Source of the DNA: Mytilisepta virgata
Lineage: Eukaryota; Mollusca; Bivalvia; Mytilida; Mytilidae
Assembly (NCBI GenBank): GCA_028015205.1
Contig: CM051519.1
Coordinates: 86,573,539-86,637,538 of the forward strand
Length of the DNA: 64,000 bases
Reading direction: 5' to 3'
Shown here: in pieces, positions 47,780 through 57,602 of the stretch
How the letters are laid out: each line of letters begins with the position of its first letter
Position numbering within the stretch: the first letter of the stretch is position 1
The notes under the pieces: generated by a model
What the model saw: only the letters and a program-made list of their open reading frames with translations
Database searches by the model: none
What the model was told of the DNA's origin: nothing
Position numbers and translations under genes: made by a program

Positions 47780-48600
47780 TTTATGAATACGGGCTCTGAT
47801 ACACATACTGAAATTTCATGTAATGGTACTTTTAATGATATTTTATTGACGGAACCCGTTTCTTTCGCTGAAACCCTTCGTGTTATAGAAAAGGCAAAAG
47901 GGGGGAAATATGCTTGTTACGATAATTTTCCAGTTGAAGCATTTTTTAATAATAATTCTATCATTTTTTATATCATTTGTTTGACTATTGCTTTAGGTTT
48001 CGAAAAACTCCGGATGTGTGGAACATATTATCAACCCTATACCTAAATCAAGCATGTCGGATCAGAGAGATCCATTGTATTATAGAGGTATAGCTTTGGC
48101 CTGTGTTCTTATAAGATTTATTGTAACATGTTAAATGAGAGGTTGGATCAATGGGTGGATGACATGGACGATAATAATTTGATGGTAAATGGGCAAAATG
48201 TTTCCGTCAATACTTTACAACAGTAGAACAGTGATCAACGTTTACAGACATTATTGATGTCAGAAAAAGATGCACAAATCTGCATTTTGTGCTTTCATTG
48301 ATTGTAAGAAAGCTTATGACACCATTGATAGAAACGTATTATGGGAAAACGTTGATCAACTTGGTGTTTCTAATACGCTTTGTGCTGCCATTGAATTATT
48401 TACACAAACGTGTTGTGTTCAGTCCTATTAAATGATCACTTAGCAGATCAGTTTGGTGTCAGTAATGGGCTTAACAAGGATGCCCTTTCCATCTTATTTT
48501 ATTTAATTTATACATATATGATCTTGTTATATTTAAAATTTTATATTTGTGGTATTACAATATTACAGCGAAAGCTGTTGCAGTTTCTGTAAATATAGCA
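47780..48600 (+). pseudogene. LINE-type reverse-transcriptase relic
   Basis: Broken frames on the plus strand read VIEKAKGGKYACYDNFPVEA, IINPIPKSSMSDQRDPLYY then RGIALACVL (the 'I-P-K..D..NYRPI' block), FCAFIDCKKAYDTIDRNVLW (RT motif A with the catalytic D) and a degraded motif B. There are many stops and frame changes. It is a non-LTR retrotransposon ORF2 fragment without the YADD part. Confidence 0.7.
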
Positions 48601-48744
48601 CTGGGTTTTGTAATTGCCAACACCTATTTAAAATGAGATAGCAGGTTTTTGCACTACAACGTATTAAGTTATTTTCTGTCAATAAAAACACTAATTTCTG
48701 AGTATCACTAAAAAACATAAATTATATATAAAAACAATTAGCTT

Positions 48745-48970
48745 TTTCAAACATGTTTCTTCTAAAATCTTCGTACAACTGACATATTAAATTCACGTGT
48801 GCTTCATCTTCTATACAATCACCATAGAAGAAGCAAACTATAAATAGTTTTCAAATCTCCAAGTGTCACGCCACATCTCAATTTGGCTAAAGCACTTCTT
48901 ATATATACTCACATATACGGAACTGGTATTTTACAATAATTTTCAGTTTTAAATCTTTCTTTGGATGATT
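48745..48970 (-). pseudogene. LINE C-terminal relic on the opposite strand
   Basis: The minus strand reads ALAKLRCGVTLGDLKTIYS and then CIEDEAHV, the 'R.G..L.....Y....C..C....EDE.H' cysteine-rich end found after the RT domain in several LINE families. The orientation is opposite to the RT relic just before it, so these are either two insertions or one element rearranged by inversion. Confidence 0.5.
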
Positions 48971-48974
48971 AGAG

Positions 48975-49800
48975 GTTCGAAGTTTATTTCCTACTCTACT
49001 AGATACTGAACTTTGTAATTGTAAATGAAAATCTTGCTGATATTATCTGAAGTTCGTCGTAATTTAACATTTATTATCTTCCTTGCTCTCTAACTAGAGT
49101 TTTGTATGTGCTATATAATGTATAATAAAACATATCACAAAATACCGAAATAAATTTGATGCATTGTATGGCCATTTCGTTGACTGACAACTCATCAGCA
49201 GTGCTGGAGATCAAAGTGTTGTAAAACCGTTTAAAGATATAATGATGAATTAATACGCACAACCATTAAAATCCAAAACAATTAAAACAAAAAGGAATCC
49301 AAACTCAGCTGAGGGTTACCTCTTCATCAATAGGCAGAGCTTTAGAAATTTCTGATAATATTGGACAATGATACAGTGTATATAATTATAAGCAGAATTT
49401 TACCTGTACAATTATGTAAGACTTACTAAATAAGTTACATGATATGTAAATAATCATAGGCAATTAAAATCCCGTGCAGGTGAAAGGTAAAGTTTTTCTC
49501 CAGCAGGAATATACAACATGATTTGCGTATATTGTAATACATTTATAAGCGCTGATAGCCGTAGTTAAAAACCAGGGGAGGTAATTTATAATAAATTTGA
49601 AATGGGTTAAATATTCAAAATTTTTCCAGCTGGATTACTGTAGGTAGGTTGCCGCCATACAATGAACATTTTATGCCGATGCTGATGTAGCAAATTTCGA
49701 CAAATCGTATATCACTACACAAAAACAATGGAAACTGGCACAGAGTCGCTGTAAACATCAACTGAAGAGATATACTATAACACAATTTTAAAAGAACCTA
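48975..49800 (-). other. Downstream intron side of the GPCR exon; no second exon seen
   Basis: On the minus strand this follows the GPCR donor site. I found no transmembrane segments 6-7 or NPxxY-type motif down to the LINE relic or further left, so the next exon lies outside the recognised region or is missing. Confidence 0.4.
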
Positions 49801-49801
49801 C

Positions 49802-50572
49802 CTTTTTCCTGTTCCGAGTCCTTGAGTTGTCTCTTCCAGAATTCGATAGATCTCCTGGTAACTTACTTCCCCAAATTTTAGAGGCAATCCGAATGTATGA
49901 ACATGTGATAATGGTCAATGGAACAGCATACTGTATTAGAAGCAGATACACAAAATAATATGCAGAGAAATCATTTGAAGGCCAATACACGTTACAGACT
50001 TTCTTAGCCTTCAGCTCTTGGATTGAAAAGATCTTTCTTACTTCAAAATAAATAGCTACAGGTAAACTTGAACCAATGCTTACAATCCATATGAAAGCTA
50101 AGACGAAAACAGCTATTCTCTTCCGAAATCCTGCTTTCATGGGATACAACACAGCAATATATCGATCAACAGCTATCAATGTCAATGAGAAAACGCTAAC
50201 GTTTACTGACAAATTTTTAACAAACGGAGCGACTTTACACATAAAATCTGCCACAACCCAACGTTGAATTACAGCAGTTTGAAACTGAAACGGTATTGCA
50301 AACATCCCGAGAACAACATCGGCGAGTGCTAAATTTGCAATAAATATATTGGTAATGGTTTGCATCTTCTTTTTCAATACCACCACTAATATTACTAAGA
50401 AATTTCCAATTATAGCCAAAAGGGATATTCCACCATATAAAACGGCAAGCAAAATAATAATATCAGAAGAAACACTATTCTTCTGTTTTTCTGTGTATAA
50501 TTTCTGTAAAACTTGCATATCATCCTTTGATAAATTATAAAGTGTTCTGAAACCGTCATATTCGTATTCCAT
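49802..50572 (-). CDS. Neuropeptide-type GPCR, first coding exon (TM1-TM5)
   Basis: Encodes 257 residues of a class A G-protein-coupled receptor in the plasma membrane. Seen in order: a short N-terminus (about 36 residues), TM1 with IIGNFLVILVVV, TM2 with NLALADVVLGMFAIPFQFQ, the conserved cysteine in DFMCKVAPF, TM3 with SLTLIAVDRYIAVLYP (DRY motif), TM4 with FVLAFIWIVSI, an extracellular cysteine in KKVCNVYW, TM5 with QYAVPLTIITCSYIRI, and a basic loop ending RNRKK. The frame then meets AAAAAG/GTAGGT, a donor in phase 0, so TM6-TM7 are on later exons. The 'PFQFQ..VIQRW....MC..APFV..LSVNVSVF' region resembles leucokinin/lymnokinin-type receptors; NPY-like or RYamide-type receptors are alternatives. 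The start ATG is the first in the frame. No copy of it is seen in block A. Confidence 0.85.
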
Positions 50573-52870
50573 TTTGTCGAATTAAAGTAAAAAATTTCAA
50601 TTTAAAAATTATATTTTAGTAATTTAATCATATATTGTGTTTATTCGAGTATAATAATAACACCCGTGTTAAAAATAAATGCATTCAACATCACGAAGTT
50701 TTTGTGTTCTGGGGTATTGCTGGAAAGAAGAGAATGGGACCGAGAATGCCTTATAGATCGGATTCCAAATATACAATTTATATCCAGTAAAATAAATGTG
50801 AATTTCACTGATATTTACCGCGCAAGTTCTAACACTGTAACAAAGTTCTTCAGAATTATTTATAGTTAAAGATAAAATGCTCTCTCTGAAAATGTTTGCA
50901 TGTATCCAACATTGATTTTACTAGGATTTCATGCATAGATTTCCATTGGACATTTCACCTGTCATTGCTGTATATTTTTTCTGATATATAAATATGATAT
51001 TCCTGATTGTCCATACGGTATCCCACAAATATAAAACCTATATTTTATCCGTCATTTATTTTATAGATTCACAAGTATTTACCTTTTCTTCCTAACTAAA
51101 CCGGAGTTTGTACTGATTTCCTGGATATCAACCTTACATTTTACTGATCTTACTGCATAGTTTACCGAATCTACCTTATGCCTGTCATATTGACAATGTC
51201 TTTAAGATAAACTGATATAAACTCGGTTTAACTAACCAATCACATAAATTTTCTAGTCTGTCACATTCAAAATGAAACAGGAAAATTTTCCCAATAAACG
51301 ACCTTATGTTTCCTGTAATGAGCAAATATACATTTCACGATTGTTCTATGGCACAGTGTATGCAATTGACTTTATAGAATAAAGATTACCGCAAATTGCT
51401 TTTAACCACGGAAAATGATGTCATAAAATTCGAAGACCAAAAAAGATTTATCTGAAATACAATTAATTTGTAAGTCATTTGAAGGATTAATGTGTTTCCT
51501 TCAATCAAATATATTTTATATAAAATTTTAACAGAATTGAAATTCCTGTGACATATATCCTTAAAATGTAAATCAAATTGTTTTGTTTTGTTTTTTAAAG
51601 TAGTACTGATACATAAAATCTGCACATTTATTATAATTATTATCTATATGAAACTGCATCTGTGGTATACAAAATAGCAGAATATGAATGTCTCGTATTA
51701 AAGTTAAATAGGCAAGAACAAAGTATTGTTTTTGCGAAGGTGGTCGTTACATCATACCTAAAATACATGTAACAAGCTTAAGTGTTATTAAAAGATGAAG
51801 AAATATTGAAAAAATGTGTGTATAAATAAATACCCTTAACTCTATTAACCGTTTTTAATTTATTTATTTGTTTTTTGTGCCTACAATGACTTTAAAATTG
51901 GAATTTGCTTCATCTGTGTCGTCTAGGATTAAGTGCAAAGACTGGTCGGTTCGGAGTCGACATATGTATTCGGGTGGGGTGATTTGTCTTCCCTTGGACT
52001 GCTTCCTCGTGTGCTTGCAGCTTAAAAATCCTAGTAGTACAAAGCAATGTTTAGATATTCATGTCACATCAACGTGTTCTCGTCCTAATATACATGTAAC
52101 TGGACATTAAACAATAATCAATCCATCAGATGATAAAACCTTGCAATAACAAATGCAGACGAAGGAACAGAGCCTTTATTTACACTTTGAAATTAAAAGT
52201 CAGTATTCACTACACAGAAAAATTTCATGTGTATAACTCGGTGTGTTATTGTGATATTTAATTATGGCTATATTTATTTTGTTACAAAGAAAAAAGTATG
52301 AATCGTGTGTTTTCACCTTAAATTAATTTTGTCAAAAAATTAAATTTAATTCAATGAAATTGAAGTAATAATATTAATCAAATTTAAATAAATGATGAAT
52401 TATGAATCAAATGAAATAAATTCTGTTTACATCAATCATGGTAAAGTACTAAGGATCACATGAAGATAGAAGGGAGTGTTTTAAAGATCAAGTTCTGAAT
52501 ACATTCAAGATAGGTGATAAAGTTCTACCAATTCACAGAACACCGAATTGTATCACCGTCGCCATGAATCACAGACGACATGAAAATCTATAACTGAATA
52601 CTGGTAGACAATATTTGATTATTATAAGAGGGGCTGTGCTAAATCTAATATTATACTTTGTAAATTCGCCAGGTTGTTTTTTGTTTTTGTTAAATGTAAT
52701 GGCGACCTTCAGTAAATATACATCAAATTATAGCGTGGATCTGAAGAAAAAAAACATTTGATACAGGCTTTAGTTTGTGTAAATTAAATAGATAAATCGG
52801 CAACTTCTTGAATACATTAAAAGATAGTTAGATATGTATACAATGATGTCAATTACTCTGTACAATGTAA
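50573..52870. other. No gene seen; block B distal part
   Basis: AT-rich. It includes 51330-51575, which matches 24561-24870 of block A. The region upstream of the GPCR ATG would hold its 5' UTR and promoter, but no TATA or other site could be supported. Confidence 0.35.
51330..51575 (+). repeat. Segmental duplication block B, distal anchor
   Basis: Shares 'tttcacgattgttct', 'aaattgcttttaacca', 'tttgtaagtcatttgaagga' and 'gaaattcctgtgacat' in order with 24561-24870. Same orientation. Confidence 0.75.
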
Positions 52871-52879
52871 AATTACAAG

Positions 52880-53375
52880 AGGAGAGACTGAGCTTTTTTC
52901 ATTGAGAGAAGGTGGAAAACGAGGTCGTATATAGACCTTACACTGTTTTCTTCATATGTAAATGATATATATCCTGTTGAACTTACTTTAAATAAAGCTA
53001 ATAGTAACAATGAACACTGCCCTTTCCTGGGTCTTGATATCTATATCTCTAACGGGAAGCTTACTACTAAAATTTACGATAAGAGAGATGATTTCCTATT
53101 GTTAATTATCCGTTTTTAGATGGCGACATTCCCTTGGCACCATCGTATGTATATCTCAACTTGATCGATTCCTTCGTAAATATATAACAACGTATTTGAT
53201 TTTAACGATTGAAATCTCTCTATTACTGTAAAATTATTACACCAGGGATTTTGATATCACAAACTTGTCAAAACTTTTACTAAATTTTATCATCGGTACA
53301 AGGACATAATTCTTAAATATAAATCAAGGTGCAAACATTTTATATGTTCAGGTATTTCACATCCCATGTATTCTA
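52880..53375 (+). pseudogene. YIDD-type reverse-transcriptase relic, second lineage
   Basis: Frames read ANSNNEHCPFLGLDIYISNG, KLTTKIYDKRDDF, then KLVKTFTKFYHRYKDIILKY and SRCKHFICSGISHPMYSN. It is the same domain as copies A, D and F (YDKRDDF core) but a different subfamily, and its 3' tail (53455-53580) differs from theirs. Several frame changes and stops. Confidence 0.65.
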
Positions 53376-53454
53376 ATATTATAAGTCTTGTGTGTTTTTT
53401 TAAATTTTGGTTCACTTGTATGGTTCGGAGTTTAGTGGGCTGTCCATTTCACTA

Positions 53455-53580
53455 TTCCGGGTGCAGGATTTTCTCGCTGCGTTGGAGACCCATTGGTAGC
53501 CTTGAGCAGTTTTCTGCTCTTTGGTCGGGTTGTTGTCTCTTTGACACATTCCCCGTTTCCATTCTCTATTTTATCATTGA
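53455..53580 (+). repeat. Retroelement tail ('ctgctctttggtcgggtt')
   Basis: Close match to 28822-28935. Here it follows the RT relic directly, which identifies it as that retroelement's 3' end. Confidence 0.8.
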
Positions 53581-53584
53581 CAAT

Positions 53585-54165
53585 TCATCATGTATCCCTC
53601 TCTGGATAATGAACATATTTCTCATTTGCTTTATGGTTTGTGCAGATGATATTGTTATACTATCTGTGTCACGTGAAAGTATTCAAAATTGTTTAAATAA
53701 CCTCCACCATTATAGCAACAAACAGAATTTTTAGGTAAACAGTGATAAAACCCAAGATTATTATATTTAATAAAACTGACAGAGTTTGATCGTAAGAATT
53801 TAGAGAGTAAAATGAATACAAGTACCTAGCAATCATATTTAAGACCATCAGCTAACTTCTTGTGTAAATCCAATTTTGCTATATGGTACATATTGTGAAA
53901 TTTTGTACTTGGATTTTTTTATAAAAAATAAAGGTAACCTTCAAGATTAGTGTTTATTCTTTCATGCTTGGAAAGTGCAGTTAAAAGTTTCACAATACCT
54001 TTTAGGAGTAAACAGAGGCGCAGTGAATTTGGCTGTTTTATCTGCAATGGAACTTGTGCATATAGCTATAGATGCCATAAAATTTTCCGTATCTTTCTGG
54101 TACACCGTTTGATTGATAGAAACTATAATATGTTTGTTAATCTTTCCTATCAAGAAAATTTATAA
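53585..54165 (+). pseudogene. LINE reverse-transcriptase relic (YADD region to C-terminus)
   Basis: SLDNEHISHLLYGL in one frame and CADDIVILSVSRESIQNCLN with NLHHYSNKQNF in the next carry RT motif C (A-D-D) and its flanks. VNSDKTQ follows, and after more breaks come WKVQLKVSQYLLGVNRGAVN and LAVLSAMELVHIAIDAIKFS, a downstream region typical of the same LINE group. It could be the missing 3' half of an element like the one at 47780-48600. Confidence 0.65.
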
Positions 54166-54358
54166 TTGATAATTATAATTGAGTAATAGTTATATATCTA
54201 ATTAAACATGTATTTATTAAATATAGTTTTAAACATGTATGCGAAAACACATGTACATTTTCAAATAGCATTTTAATTTTTTTTCATCTAATGAAAAACT
54301 ACAAGAAAGTTATGTTCACACCTTGCATAATTATGACAATAAAGTCAAGGGAAATAAT

Positions 54359-54589
54359 TGTGGTGAATACTGGCATACGCCGGTATTTATAAATGAAGAA
54401 ACCCGGACGAGATGTTCCGAATGGAAAAGGATTTCCCCAACGAGTTACTCCTGATCAGCCAAAGACGACAGACGTTCCTAGCGAAGCTGTGCCTTGACTG
54501 TGTGACTCCAGACCTGAAGGGTTATTAGATAACTCCAAGGTAATCCATATCTCATTGTAGTTATTATTAATACACTCGGTTCACGACAA
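54359..54589 (+). repeat. 5' LTR, 231 bp
   Basis: Begins TGTGGTGAATACTGG and ends CACGACA, so it has TG...CA ends. A TATA-like TATTTATAA lies only about 25 bp from the left end, which implies a very short U3. The start 'tactggcatacgccggta' is a quasi-palindrome. The motif 'gagatgttccga' at 54409 resembles half of the 19-nt palindromes found elsewhere in the element. Confidence 0.9.
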
Positions 54590-54592
54590 TTT

Positions 54593-54607
54593 GGTGTCAG
54601 AAGTGGT
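54593..54607 (+). promoter_or_regulatory. Primer binding site, tRNA-Leu type
   Basis: TGGTGTCAGAAGTGG, three bases after the LTR, is complementary to the CCA end and T-arm side of eukaryotic tRNA-Leu. It primes minus-strand cDNA synthesis. The same primer is known for SURL-type and other Ty3 elements. Confidence 0.8.
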
Positions 54608-54853
54608 TTCTGAACCCCAACGGAGATTGTTCTTTGTTTGGCATTCTCTGGCGCCAAATTTTCAAATTTTTCAGAATAGATTGTCGTATTTATTTATTAC
54701 ATATCTGTATAAAAGTGAGTAATATTATTCACTTCACATTACTATTTGGTCATTGACATACACATTTCCAGATTTTGACCTTACATGGAATTTTGTACTT
54801 GATTACCCCCCCCCCCCCCTTTTTTTTTTTTATTTATTCCGCCAGTCAAGGAA

Positions 54854-54872
54854 ACATCAGATATTCTGATGT
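54854..54872. repeat. 19-nt palindrome, leader copy 1
   Basis: ACATCAGATATTCTGATGT: 8-bp perfect arms with a 3-nt centre (TAT). Followed by 'atgcgtt' as in copy 2. Confidence 0.9.
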
Positions 54873-54910
54873 ATGCGTTGATCCTCACTTATATATATTG
54901 AATTAAGATA

Positions 54911-54929
54911 ACATCAGATGTTCTGATGT
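54911..54929. repeat. 19-nt palindrome, leader copy 2
   Basis: ACATCAGATGTTCTGATGT: 8-bp perfect arms, centre TGT, 57 bp after copy 1. Confidence 0.9.
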
Positions 54930-55034
54930 ATGCGTTTGAATTTTGATTTTTCTTTATTTTCATTTTTTTCCCAATATCATTCTGTTCAGCCCCCCCTTTT
55001 TTCCCCATCCCTTTTGCAATCCCATACATATGAA

Positions 55035-55053
55035 ACATCAGATGTCCTGATAG
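55035..55053. repeat. 19-nt palindrome, leader copy 3 (imperfect)
   Basis: ACATCAGATGTCCTGATAG: the left arm is intact, the right arm is changed at three places, and five central pairs remain. Confidence 0.7.
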
Positions 55054-55910
55054 GTGTGTAGTGTTACATTTACAATATTTTGTGCATTATCATTGCACAA
55101 TAACCTGATTCCATGTTATTTACACATATTCATGATATGACATTTACTTTCGCACATGTTTTTGCGACATATCGTACGTGTTAATATTATCATTTATACG
55201 TACATCATATATACCACAGAGCTATACGCACAATTCTGATTCGACATTTTTGTTTCTCGTGTTTATTCGGAAACATATTTCCAGGTTTCTATTTTTGGTG
55301 TTTTTGATACTTATCAGTAGTATATAAAAAAAAAAAAATCACACACACATTTTTTTGTTTTATATTTTTTTTTTTTTTTTTTTTTTTTGCATCCAATGTA
55401 TCTGCATATTCCTTTACGATAAAAATACCAAGCCTTTACAGTTATGTATTGTTGACCTTGTTGGATGTTAGTGTTATCATCGTATAGTATGCAGTAGTTT
55501 ACAAAGATAATTTTGTGATTATTCGGCATACGCGTATTTTTACGCAGTGTTTTTTTTTTCTTTCTTTCTTCCCCGTGCAATTTTGTTTTTGGGATGCGTA
55601 TCATCATATGAGATATTCGCTGACATTTTTACGATATTTTGACGTACATACATTTTCGTCGCAATATTTTACCACACGACCTTTTTGCGATATTTTGTTC
55701 GTATTTTTGTTTTTTGTGTTTTTCTCATATCGTCTCAATATTTTGCCAATTGGTTTTTTTTTTTGCGAGATAGTGATAGACACATATTTTGTTCCTACTT
55801 CTCATATTTTTGGGATACTTGATCTACCGGTCATTTTTTTTGTGATAGTGATTTTTGTTGTACGGTTTATACTGCGGATTCCTGTTGGTTCATAACAACC
55901 CATCATCAAG

Positions 55911-57578
55911 ATGACGGAAAAAGTAAATATAAATAATGCTTCGCTTGATGAGCTCAAAAGCATCAAAAATATTGGACCAAAAAGAGCAGCAATAATCATA
56001 TCTGCCAGGGATAAGAAGGGTTATCTCACCCTGGAAGACTTAAAACAACTTGAAGGTATTCCAAGTACTATCTGGGACCCATTATTAGCATCAGGAGAGA
56101 TTATAATAGAAATACCAGAACAGGCTACTGCAACTTTAGATCCACAGAAAAAAATTAAAGAGCTAGAAGAACAGATGAGTCAAATGAATGTGATCATGAT
56201 ACAACGAATACAAGAAAAACAAACAGCCTTACAGTCAATGCAAGAACAAATGAGACTGATGAGAGTTGAATTCGAGAAAAGGATGGAGGAAAAAGATGCA
56301 CAATTTAATTCACATCTTGATAATGTACATCAAGTAAACAAAGCAAACATCGAAGCCCTATCAAGAGAACATGAAAAAAGAGAACAGGAATTTAGAGATG
56401 AAATAAAGCTAAGGGATAACAGAATCAAACAGATAGAGGAAATCAAGCTTACTACAGAGAAAATTGAGAAACTTTCACCGTCAGGAATTTACAGTAAGCA
56501 TACAGAACGTCCCTTGTATGAAGAGAAATTTGATGACAGAAAATCTGTGCTTCAAACTACAAAAACAGAAACTGGGACTAACACAAGAACCAATAGCAAT
56601 TTTCAAGACCGAAATGAAAAGAGAATAGAAGGACCATCTCCCCCGAAAATGTCCACCTATGATGGTAAAACCGATTGGCGTCCTTACTTTTTACAATTCA
56701 GCCACATAGCTGACCGATACAAATGGACACCACAACAAAGATTGGATAAATTGATTGAATGTCTTAGAGACAAGGCACTAAAATTTTATAGCGTAAAAGC
56801 TAAAGGAGTACAGGAAAACTATGATACTTTCTGCAAGAAATTGAATGAGCGTTTTGGTAGGAGGGATTTACCTCACACTGTAAGAAGGCAACTTCAAGAC
56901 TTGAAACAAGGATCGGAGGAGTCATTGGAGGAATTTGCGGAGAGAACACAAGAAATGGCAACAGACGGATATCCTGATACTCCGGAACCATTTGTTGAGA
57001 TTGTGGCTATCGACGCATTTCTGAAAGGATGTAATGACAAGAAAGCAGCACTTACAGCCATGGATAAGAATCCAGACACCCTTGATGAAGCAATGCAGTA
57101 TGTAAAGAGCGCCATAACAAATCAGAGAATTATTCTTGGACCCAAAAGAGTGGAGCTTAAAAGGGTAACATTTGATGAAAATACAGATGATAACTCAACA
57201 GAGCCTGAACCATCAGTGAGAGCTGTAAAGTTTGCTGATAAGATGAACCCAACACTAACTAAACTGGAACAAAGACTAGAGAAAACGGAAGAAGGATTGG
57301 AAGAAACCAGGGCAATGGTGAGGGAAATGTGGAAAATCATCACAGGCAATAGACCAAAATCTCCACCTCGACAGATAATGAACTCACCAACAAACAAGAG
57401 GGTTGCCGCTGAGAGAGATGCAATTAAGAATTACGAATGTTTTCACTGTGGTGAACTTGGTCATTTTGCACGAGAATGTCCCAACAGAATCAGAGGTAGC
57501 TCCCCAAGTAGGAATAGGTCTAGATCACCATCACCATCCCCAAGAAGACAGTTAAACTTGAACGGACTGAAGATATAG
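55911..57578 (+). CDS. gag: Gag with N-terminal helix-hairpin-helix domain
   Basis: A 555-residue structural polyprotein. Residues about 5-65 form a ComEA-like helix-hairpin-helix: VNINNASLDELKSIKNIGPK, then LEDLKQLEGIP, a DNA-binding fold that I do not know from Gag proteins. Residues about 80-195 are a charged coiled coil (KIKELEEQMSQMNVIMIQRI). Residues about 245-400 are the retrotransposon gag/capsid domain (WRPYFLQFSHIADRYKW, FCKKLNERFG, LEEFAERTQEMA). A CCHC zinc knuckle CFHCGELGHFARECP follows at about 510-523, then a basic Ser/Arg/Pro tail. The start ATG is the first in the frame and begins the HhH directly. It is fully open, unlike pol. The end overlaps the pol frame, with a candidate frameshift signal. 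Confidence 0.9.
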   Translation: MTEKVNINNASLDELKSIKNIGPKRAAIIISARDKKGYLTLEDLKQLEGIPSTIWDPLLASGEIIIEIPEQATATLDPQKKIKELEEQMSQMNVIMIQRIQEKQTALQSMQEQMRLMRVEFEKRMEEKDAQFNSHLDNVHQVNKANIEALSREHEKREQEFRDEIKLRDNRIKQIEEIKLTTEKIEKLSPSGIYSKHTERPLYEEKFDDRKSVLQTTKTETGTNTRTNSNFQDRNEKRIEGPSPPKMSTYDGKTDWRPYFLQFSHIADRYKWTPQQRLDKLIECLRDKALKFYSVKAKGVQENYDTFCKKLNERFGRRDLPHTVRRQLQDLKQGSEESLEEFAERTQEMATDGYPDTPEPFVEIVAIDAFLKGCNDKKAALTAMDKNPDTLDEAMQYVKSAITNQRIILGPKRVELKRVTFDENTDDNSTEPEPSVRAVKFADKMNPTLTKLEQRLEKTEEGLEETRAMVREMWKIITGNRPKSPPRQIMNSPTNKRVAAERDAIKNYECFHCGELGHFARECPNRIRGSSPSRNRSRSPSPSPRRQLNLNGLKI

Positions 57579-57602
57579 GCCAATCTCCAGTCCATCCTTC
57601 AG
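57551..57602 (+). promoter_or_regulatory. Candidate -1 ribosomal frameshift signal between gag and pol
   Basis: GTTAAAC (57551-57557) is in the gag frame as G TTA AAC, a known slippery type. The pol (-1) frame is open only from about 57525 on and gag stops at 57578, so slippage must happen in this 50-nt overlap. Six nucleotides downstream start pairing segments: 'ggact' (57564) with 'agtcc' (57589) or 'ctgaag' (57567) with 'cttcag' (57597), plus 'ccagt' (57587) with 'actgg' further on, so a hairpin or pseudoknot is possible. Confidence 0.5.

Larger units (their letters stand above)
54608..55910 (+). other. Leader between primer site and gag
   Basis: A 1.3-kb pyrimidine-rich leader, probably with packaging and splicing signals. 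It contains a GTGAGT (54715-54720) that could serve as a splice donor, C- and T-runs (54807-54838, 55366-55388), and three copies of the 19-nt palindrome. The T-rich open frames inside are not considered genes. Confidence 0.6.

Noticed and set aside
55515..55895. 126-codon hydrophobic ORF in the retrotransposon leader
   Set aside because: T-rich low-complexity sequence translated as Phe/Ile/Leu; no motif, and the gag ATG follows.
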